A stretch of DNA of 11,597 nt, taken from NCBI GenBank assembly GCA_002284615.2, contig MU070148.1, forward strand, positions 17,858 through 29,454, written 5' to 3'. The first letter of the stretch is position 1, and each line of letters begins with the position of its first letter. This stretch comes from Dunaliella salina (taxonomy: Eukaryota > Chlorophyta > Chlorophyceae > Chlamydomonadales > Dunaliellaceae). The notes under the pieces are model-generated. The model did no database searches and was not told the DNA's origin. It saw only the letters and a program-made list of their open reading frames with translations. Positions 6,616 to 11,597 of this stretch are shown in pieces. Made by a program: the position numbers and the translations under genes.

Positions 6616-6626
6616 TGGTCGACTGG
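6616..6626 (+). repeat. Target-site duplication of A2 (right)
   Basis: TGGTCGACTGG, the partner of 6282-6292. Removing A2 and one copy rejoins SSRP to DAVLI in frame on the minus strand. Confidence 0.85.
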
Positions 6627-6841
6627 AGTTGAGTCTTTTCCTCTCTGGAAGGTTACGAGGGAAAAAGTGAGCAGGTAAAGTTCTGTTTGAGGCATGTATA
6701 GGGAGTTGGAGGTTGTGTTGAGCAAGCTTTAAATCGCTTCCTATGTCTATATATACTAGGCCTGCCCCTACAAGGGATTTGCTGAGGGCTTTTGTAATCA
6801 TTCTGCCTGCAATGTTATTGCGTTCAGTTCTCACGTTGGAG

Positions 6842-7155
6842 TATCCAAAGATTAACCACTATCAAAAACACTAGACACGCTCTTTGCTCTCAGGGGGCTT
6901 ATGAGAGGGGGTTGCTGGGCGCACGGTGGCGGAGGATGGGAGAAGAAGAGTCCGGGCGTCAAGAGGCATGGCGAGCAGCGACCCTCCAGACCTCCATTAG
7001 ATCTGTTTCTGGTTCTCTGTTTTTGGCTCTCTCCTAGGCTAGCTGTGTTTAGTGCAGGTTCTGAGGGCCTTCTGGTGAGGCCTCTAGCTTCCAGATAGAG
7101 GACCTTCCCTTAATGCATGCGGCTTTTGGCTTGCGTAGGCTTTTCTTTTCTATTC
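6842..7155 (+). repeat. Family A SINE-like repeat, copy A3 (opposite orientation)
   Basis: RNA sense is the plus strand. From 6842 it reads TATCCAAAGATTAACCACTA, then the GC-rich middle with GTCCGGGCGTCAAGAGGCA, then CTCCTAGGCTAGCTGTG. It ends with CCCTTAATGCATGC, a hairpin at 7117-7136 and a TTTTCTTTTC tail. The first bases are shortened compared with A1 and A2. Imperfect flanking repeats GTTGGAG (6835-6841) and TTTGGAAG (7156-7163) may be the TSD. Without the insertion the LINE-2 protein joins GAYLP to NVRTERNN. With A2 it forms an inverted pair about 230 bp apart. Confidence 0.8.
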
Positions 7156-7163
7156 TTTGGAAG

Positions 7164-7955
7164 ATAAGCTCCAGTCTTAATGCTAGGGGCAGCCATGCTG
7201 TCAGTGTAGAAGTTTTCCGCAATACCGGCTAATTTGCTCAGAACCATCTCTAGTTTGCCTGTGTTGGGGTCTGTAAGTACTTGGGCTTGAGAAGGAGCAT
7301 TGCTTTTGCCATGAAAATTTCCTTTTTGGCAAGAGCAACGTCTTTTGCAATTTTCTTCTGTTGGCGTGTTCGTGCTCTGGCACTGTGCGCTGTTCTTTTC
7401 TGTTTCTTTTCTTTTCTTGTCTTTTCTTTTCTTTGCTCCTTCAGATTCTTATCTTGGTCTTGGAGGACAGTCCCCAATGGTGGCAGAGGGGGTGAATCGC
7501 TGTTTGAGTTAGGGGCAGAGGATGTTATATCTGGGTGAGAGAAGCTTCGGACAAAGAGCATGGCCCTATGAAGATTGGGGTCATGACTGTTAATGGCTGG
7601 GACTTCATAAGAGAGGCTCAGGGTGGCCTGGGGTAAGTTGTATTGCATGTGGCAAACAGATTTGAGTTTGTTACAGAGTGGTTTGCGATGTTGCTGATCC
7701 TCCTGGTTCTGAAGTGTTTGGATATTGTGAGCTTACTTTTGGTGTAGCACACTTGCAGAGCCACCTCGTGGCACTCTTTGATAAGATTAAGAACAATGTT
7801 GTCGGCAATGTTCTCAACAACATTTTCCTTTGGTGTCATAATTACATGCAGCTTGAGTGGTTATTGGCAGAGGAGTTTTTGGTTGTTTGTCAATAGCTTT
7901 GCAGGTGGTAGCTTCGTCGGTAAGTGTGGTTCGGTCTGATGTAGGCCCAATTCAG
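7164..7955 (-). pseudogene. LINE-2 N-terminal coding remnant
   Basis: The minus strand reads TLTDEATTCKAIDKQPKTPL (about 7925-7865), then after a one-base shift LKLHVIMTPKENVVENIADN (7854 onwards) in the frame 7839-7618. A shift near 7630 leads into the frame 7648-7250, which contains NLHRAMLFVRSFSHPD and a very basic segment rich in Lys, Arg and Gln (KEKTRKEKKQKR, then ARARTRQQKK). That segment is probably nucleic-acid binding or nuclear-targeting, by composition only. A shift near 7285 leads to QAQVLTDPNTGKLEMVLSKL and then GAYLP, directly before the A3 insertion. I do not recognise a catalytic domain. Repeated one-base frame changes show that it is dead. Confidence 0.6.
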
Positions 7956-8420
7956 GACAGTCAGTTCTGATTTGAATCTGAATCAGGAGGTACGTCTGAT
8001 CTGGGCCTGATCCACCCCTGATTCAGGATGGGAAACACCTGATTTAGAACTGCCTTACGGTAATCTTGTTGGCTTACTTGAGGCAGGTCTGAATCAGTTC
8101 TGATGTACACCTGAGTCAGGATGAACAACGCCTGATTCAGAACTGCCTTTTTTAAATTTATTTTGCGTGCTCGGAGCAGGTCTGAATCAGTTTTGATATA
8201 CACCTGATTCAGGATGGACAACCCCTGATTCAGGACTGCCTTTTTTATAATCTAGTCGGCTTACTGATCTGGACCTGATCCAGGTCTGATTCAATCAGGA
8301 CCTTGCCTGTATAAGGTTTGCTTGGTTCAACCCAGTCCTACCAACTCCCTAGAGGTCTGAGTCAGTTCTGAAGTGCACCTGATTCATGGGTGTTTGCACC
8401 TGAATCAGGAAACCTCTACT
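7956..8420. repeat. 93-bp tandem repeat with palindromic TGAWTCA motifs
   Basis: Three adjacent units start at 8021, 8114 and 8207, a period of exactly 93 bp, with degenerate partial units on both sides. Each unit carries several copies of the near-palindrome CTGATTCAGG or CTGAATCAG. Examples start at 8019, 8089, 8132, 8182, 8204, 8225 and 8400, and CTGAGTCAG variants are at 8111 and 8357. Shared blocks are GAACTGCCTT and GCAGGTCTGAATCAGTT. Because 93 is divisible by three, a minus-strand frame stays open through the array (8221-7961) with a 31-residue repeat carrying a YI.TDSDL-like motif. I think this is a by-product of the period. Function is unknown. Confidence 0.85.
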
Positions 8421-8468
8421 AATAAAATGTCTTAGCACCATGTATGGCCCCCTAAAGGCCACTTGTCC

Positions 8469-8493
8469 ACACACACACACACACACACACACA
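8469..8493. repeat. (AC)n microsatellite, first tract
   Basis: An uninterrupted AC dinucleotide run of 25 bases. It translates into meaningless Cys/Val or His/Thr strings in several frames. Confidence 0.97.
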
Positions 8494-8521
8494 AGACACG
8501 AATTTCTTTTGGAAGTGTAAA

Positions 8522-8528
<7 letters not shown>

Positions 8529-8554
<26 letters not shown>

Positions 8555-8555
8555 N

Positions 8556-8595
<40 letters not shown>
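8529..8595. repeat. (AC)n microsatellite, second tract with an ambiguous base
   Basis: A CA dinucleotide run with an N at 8555, preceded by CGCGCG. The N marks an assembly join or an unresolved length, so the true tract length is unknown. Confidence 0.97.
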
Positions 8596-8599
<4 letters not shown>

Positions 8600-8810
8600 T
8601 TTATGTATACCATATATGTTGCGCATATGGACACGTATTTTTTAGCACATATATATGTGCATAGAAACAATTACATGTACATATATGATTGCCAAAGGGA
8701 GCCACACACTGCAGTCATCACGCTGCCCCTGAGCCCATGATACCCTATTCCAGAGCATCTGTGGAGCCGCATGCTTCTGCAAGGCTTTGTCAGAAAGTTC
8801 TCATTTGGAC
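8596..8810. other. AT-rich spacer without a gene
   Basis: No coding remnant was seen. It contains the perfect 16-bp palindrome GCACATATATATGTGC at 8645-8660 and several TGTATAC/CATATATG-like words next to the microsatellite, a common property of alternating purine-pyrimidine DNA. Confidence 0.5.
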
Positions 8811-8932
8811 GTGATTCAGGCAAAAGCCGTTCTGAATTTCAAGCTGGATCAATTCAGCCTAAAGAGCCGAATCAGGTTGCTTCCCTCTTGGATCAGATAA
8901 GGTTAGACCTGAATCAGGTTCAGATCAGAAGA
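8811..8932. repeat. Second block of GATTCAGG/CCTGAATCAGG motifs
   Basis: The same word family as in 7956-8420, for example TGATTCAGG at 8812, GAATCAGG near 8870 and CCTGAATCAGG near 8909, without a clear 93-bp period. This suggests that the microsatellite region was inserted into, or expanded within, a once longer array. Confidence 0.6.
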
Positions 8933-8997
8933 ACCACACTTTCCGACGTTTGTTGGATCCCAGAACCATGGGATCCACATTTCGTAGCGAAATTTCA

Positions 8998-9618
8998 GAA
9001 AAGAAAGAAAGAGAAGAAAAACTACGCAGGCAGTGAAAACACACCCCACATCAATTAAGGAAAAAGGGATACCTAGGGCCAAGGCACCGTGTATCCTCTT
9101 CACCGAGAGAAAACAGAAGAAAGAAGTCAGTGGGGGTCAGGAGGGTTACTAGCATTATCCCGACCTTGTTGAGAGTTGAAGAAAGCTTTCTCAAAAGTGC
9201 GTCTGGTGCTGGCAGTTTCTGGGCATATAGGACAGAATGAGCATGAAGCTTCCGAGCAAGCTTGGTGTCTTTGAAAATGTCAAGTTCAAGCTCCTTAAGA
9301 GGCTCCAAAGTATGTGGGGTATAGATGACTCCTCCCACACCTAAAAGGATAGTATGGAGGGTGACTTGAGCTGAGGCCCCTGAAAGATGACGACAAAGAT
9401 CGCGGTGCTGCAGCTTGGAGGCCCGAAGTTGGCTGTTGAGCCAGGTGTCCTCACAGTATTTGACTTCAACAAGGTGGATGTGCCTCTGATCTGGGTGGAG
9501 CTGACTGGGGTCACGAGCCTTGAGTGTTGGTGGAGTGGCTGTGGCTGGCGCTGAGTCCTATTTGTTTCCCCCGCGCCCCCCTGCACTTCTCAATTCATAA
9601 TGAGGATTCGACCTAGAC
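8998..9618 (-). mobile_element. Insertion B2: 5'-truncated LINE copy related to B1
   Basis: Minus-strand coding from about 9580 includes DPSQLHPDQRHIHLVEVKYC (E-x-K intact, Glu codon 9467-9465), CEDTWLNSQLRA, and after a disturbed stretch GGVIYTPHTLEPLKELELD, KLARKLHAHSVLYA and TPTDFFLLFSLGEEDTRC, ending near 9056. The 3' end has CCTTAATTGATG, a hairpin at 9026-9049, GCGTAG and a TTTTTCTTC-type pyrimidine tail down to 8998. A possible 8-bp duplication AAATTTCA flanks it (8990-8997 and 9619-9626). It is closely similar to B1 over its shared length but about 90 bp longer at the 5' end. A TAG near 9583 and the frame disturbance near 9380 mark it as dead. Confidence 0.8.
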
Positions 9619-9715
9619 AAATTTCACACCTGTTTGTTGGTATGATGTCTGTCTGGGGCTTAGTAGCTTTGAAGCTACCTCAAGGTCAAAGATGCCTTCA
9701 AGGCATACAGCAAGT

Positions 9716-10060
9716 CTACAACAAGTTGTTGCGCATGTGGTGGCCTTGGGTTGTGATCCAGTGGCTGTTTGGAGACTCTGTGGTTCCTTCAAAACTTTGA
9801 CGAGTGAGATTACCTGCAGTGACGTCAGCAACTGGTGAGTGTTGTTGTGGAAAAGCAAGGCTGTCTGTATGAGATTGCTCAAATTCGTGGACATGCTCTT
9901 TGAAATCTGGATCTTTAAGGAGCATAGAAGTCGGTTTTCAAGTGGGGTCACGGTGCCAGGTGACTTGGACCATTTCTGTTTCTTCTGCTGTCCTGATCCC
10001 TGAGACAAGGGATGCCAGGAGGGACGCATGAGGCCAAGCAGTACATGGTTCAGGCAAAAC
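9716..10060 (-). pseudogene. Unassigned protein-like ORF with one internal stop
   Basis: On the minus strand one frame runs from about 10060 to 9716 with a single TGA near 9942. It includes RTAEETEMVQVTWHRDPT before the stop and LLKDPDFKEHVHEFEQSHTD, then AFPQQHSPVADVTAGNLTRQ and FEGTTESPNSHWIT after it. Composition and lack of low complexity suggest genuine former coding sequence, possibly the N-terminal ORF of a LINE, but I cannot identify a domain. A different minus frame covering 10119-9613 overlaps it and looks like a shadow. The rest of 9619-10077 shows nothing else. Confidence 0.4.
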
Positions 10061-10077
10061 AATGTAAAATCATGTAA

Positions 10078-11476
10078 ATGTTTCATTATGTGAAGGCCCT
10101 GACTGCATGCCCTCCTCACCGTCCATGGACAGAAGTGCTCCTTGCTAGTTGGTCTGCGTTAGCAGACAGTGTTACTGACATTGATGTTGGTGTTGCTACT
10201 ACTAAAGTTGAAACTCTGTTCCCTCTTTTTGGAGTTAAGCAAGGCTGCCCGCTTTTCCCCCTGCTGTTTTCCCTGTACATCAATGATGTGGATTGCGTGG
10301 CAGAAAATGTGCAAGGGGTAGTTACCGGTGCAAGCAATCTCCATGTTACGCATATGCTGTGTGCAGATGATCCGTGCCTTACCAGTAACCAGCCTGGTCA
10401 GCTCCAGTTGATGTTGGATAGGTTGCACGCTTATGCTCNGCGGAAAGGATTGGTGACAAATGCTGCCAAGTCTGAGATTGTGCATTTTAATTCTAAGGGC
10501 AATAATGTGCCAGTCTTTACTTTCGGTGGAGTGCGCTTGGCTTGTGCAAAGTCTTTCAAATATTTGGGCATGCTGTTCACAAAGCAGCGCAACCCTCAGG
10601 CCACTGCCGAACACATGTGCGCTCCTTTCCTGGCTGGATGTAGACGGATCAGGCAGTTTGCGTCAGAGTACCACTTGACTGACAGGCCGCATACCATGCT
10701 CTGGCTGGCTAAAGCATATGCTCTCCCTGCTAGCATGTATGCTTGTCAAATCTGGGGCACTAGATATATGAAAGAAGGTGCTGAATGGACTGCCCTTTAC
10801 AAACTGTGCACCTGTGCTTACTGAAGCGTTTCCTGGGGGTGAAGCGTACCGCCCCTAACTGGTCCGTTCTTCGGGAATGTGGTCATGAGCCTTTGCAGTT
10901 TTATTGGTTCCGTGCAGAAGTCAGATTTTACAATGCTTTGCTGCGCAGCAACAGTACTACACTACGCAAGGTGCTGCAAGCAGATGTTGACATGAGCTGC
11001 ATATCTCGTAAATGTTGGACCTCAGTGTTTTTGGCAGCATGTAATGGCTTGGACAGGTGCAATATGTTTATCCAATGTGTGCGTTCAGGGCAGCTGGTAG
11101 CACTGAAGGAGTTCGTTGTTGATTTGAGAAAAAGGCTACGAGGCGTTTGGAATGCGGCTGCCTTGGCAGAGCACAATGACGTGTGAACAAATTAGCCAAG
11201 TATCATCACTGGGTGGCTCTCCCTTTGAAGCCTTTGGCTACTTATGGAGCGCCCTTTTCTGTCCCTAGGTATTTGCGTCTTGATTTAGGCAAGCACATGC
11301 TGAGAAACATCGCACGCTTTTGATTGCATGCACACACCCTAAGAGTTGAGACGTCACTTTGGCAGGAGCACACTTCAGTTTGTGATAAATGTGACCTAGG
11401 AGGACTTCAAGATGAAAAACATGTTGTGTCCCTTTGTTCCTGCCTGTGTGTTCTCTTACGTCAGAAATATCTGGCC
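10078..11476 (+). pseudogene. LINE-3: 5'-truncated reverse transcriptase with C-terminal zinc knuckle
   Basis: The enzyme would copy LINE RNA into DNA at the nicked target. The open frame 10078-10824 contains RT motif B as GVKQGCPLFPLL (residues 52-63; the usual Ser is Phe) and motif C as HMLCADDPCL (residues 92-101; YADD has become CADD). Motif D is NAAKSEIVHF and motif E is KYLGML, followed by thumb-like sequence. Fingers and motif A are absent, so the copy is 5'-truncated near 10078. A one-base loss in an A run near 10782 shifts the frame to 10785-11186 (HLCLLKRFLGVKRTAPNWSV). A second shift near 11184 leads to NKLAKYHHWVALPLKPL. There is a TGA at 11321-11323, probably from CGA. The knuckle is CDKC...KHVVSLC (C-x2-C-x9-H-x4-C). 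The base at 10439 is N. The sequence stops abruptly at the foldback repeat. Confidence 0.9.
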
Positions 11477-11597
11477 TGCGGCTGAACACGGCTGATGCGG
11501 CTGTAGCGCGGCTGAAAATTTTTCAGCCGTGTTCAGCCGCTAGCGGCTGTCAGCAGCCGCACGGCTGATTTCAGCCGCTTCAGCCGCGTTCAGCCGT
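11477..11597. repeat. Foldback repeat of CGGCTGAA / TTCAGCCG, runs off the window
   Basis: Dense alternation of CGGCTG and CAGCCG words. A perfect 16-bp inverted repeat pairs CGGCTGAACACGGCTG (11479-11494) with its complement at 11524-11539. A nested 10-bp palindrome CGGCTGAAAA/TTTTCAGCCG occupies 11509-11529 and would compete with it. Further copies follow to the window end. It interrupts the LINE-3 reading frame just after YLACG. It could be a foldback (MITE-like) transposon end or a satellite; the right boundary is not visible. Confidence 0.75.

Larger units (their letters stand above)
5765..6834 (-). pseudogene. LINE-2 nuclease-like C-terminal domain, interrupted by A2
   Basis: Upstream of A2 the frame 6834-6613 encodes NVRTERNNIAGRMITKALSK (first codons just above 6834), then VYIDIGSDLKLAQHNLQLP, then FPRNLPERKRLNSSRP. 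Downstream of A2 the same frame resumes as RPDAVLI (Asp 6281-6279), then RHVQVHLIQIKFC, where the second motif has Gln (6110-6108) in place of the expected Glu and keeps Lys (6104-6102). It continues with QQHAELCKL, then TIHLILLGVSGTIYAEHTLKQF, a one-base shift near 5943, then LHAHSVQYAHKLVSTRRAL. A second shift near 5843 leads to a C-terminus containing NPPD and a TAG at 5767-5765. The motifs resemble a PD-(D/E)xK nuclease fold. The Glu to Gln change would be expected to abolish metal binding. Domain homology to B1 and B2 is visible by eye; the enzymatic role is inferred. Confidence 0.75.
5659..7955 (-). mobile_element. LINE-2: second decayed LINE remnant with two family A insertions
   Basis: The minus-strand coding remnant runs from about 7955 to a stop at 5767-5765, followed by a short 3' UTR, a CCTTAATTGATG box, a hairpin at 5677-5698 and a pyrimidine tail. 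The protein has an N-terminal part of unknown function (7955-7164) and a C-terminal nuclease-like domain (6834-5765) related to that of LINE-1. A3 (6842-7155) and A2 (6293-6615) interrupt it. Across A2 the frame rejoins exactly, and across A3 the similarity also resumes. The 5' limit is set only by the start of the 93-bp tandem repeat and is uncertain. No matching TSD for LINE-2 itself was found; at its 3' side it abuts the LINE-1 N-terminus. Confidence 0.8.

Noticed and set aside
7281..7538. Plus-strand ORF with a hydrophobic Phe-rich segment resembling a membrane helix
   Set aside because: It is antisense to the Lys/Arg-rich segment of LINE-2; antisense of AAG/AAA codons gives Leu/Phe strings.
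7961..8221. 31-residue repeat protein from the 93-bp array
   Set aside because: Open only because the period is divisible by three. There is no start context, and the units are not better conserved at codon positions as far as I can judge.
7956..8420. CRISPR array
   Set aside because: Units are 93 bp with internal similarity throughout and no unique spacers between constant repeats.
8349..8670. Cysteine/valine and histidine/threonine repeat ORFs
   Set aside because: They are translations of the (AC)n microsatellites, including the N at 8555.
11477..11597. Rho-independent terminator or attachment site
   Set aside because: The palindromic words are repeated many times in a eukaryotic repeat context with no adjoining functional gene or integrase.

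Overview
The window looks like eukaryotic nuclear DNA of roughly balanced base composition, and almost all of it is old, nested retroelement debris. I found no intact gene, no rRNA or tRNA, no CRISPR array and no bacterial operon structure. The protein remnants are those of non-LTR retrotransposons (LINEs): a reverse transcriptase fragment, an RNase H, zinc knuckles, and a C-terminal domain with PD-(D/E)xK nuclease-like motifs present in four divergent copies. The element style reminds me of LINEs from green microalgae, but that is an impression; the sequence alone does not fix the taxon.

Layout. 200-1556 (+) is a heavily eroded cysteine-rich coding remnant that I cannot name. 1773-2109 is a SINE-like repeat (family A, copy A1). 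2110-5582 (-) is a large decayed LINE (LINE-1) whose ORF reads N-terminal region, RNase H, linker, degenerate zinc knuckle, nuclease-like domain. It is interrupted by two later insertions with target-site duplications (TSDs): B1 at 2687-3215, TSD CACCTGAGGA, and C at 3882-4254, TSD CTGCATGTAG. Removing each insertion plus one TSD rejoins the LINE-1 reading frame exactly. 5659-7955 (-) is a second LINE remnant (LINE-2). It holds family A copies A2 (6293-6615) and A3 (6842-7155) in opposite orientations, and a truncated A copy in its 3' tail. 7956-8420 is a 93-bp tandem repeat built on the palindromic heptamer TGAWTCA, followed by (AC)n microsatellites and a second, weaker block of the same motif (8811-8932). 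8998-9618 (-) is another 5'-truncated LINE copy (B2). 9716-10060 (-) is an unassigned protein-like ORF. 10078-11476 (+) is a 5'-truncated reverse transcriptase pseudogene (LINE-3). 11477-11597 begins a foldback repeat of CGGCTGAA/TTCAGCCG that runs off the window.

The most interesting signal is at the 3' ends. The coding direction shows that the LINE copies end not in poly(A) but in a pyrimidine tail of TTTTC-like units, preceded by a bulged hairpin and a CCTTAAT box. The non-coding family A has the same 3' architecture with a different hairpin sequence. Inner-stem base pairs differ between copies while pairing is kept. This suggests a structured RT-recognition tail shared by several LINEs and a SINE-like parasite. 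All domains in the window carry lesions in key residues, frameshifts or stops, so nothing here is likely to be active.
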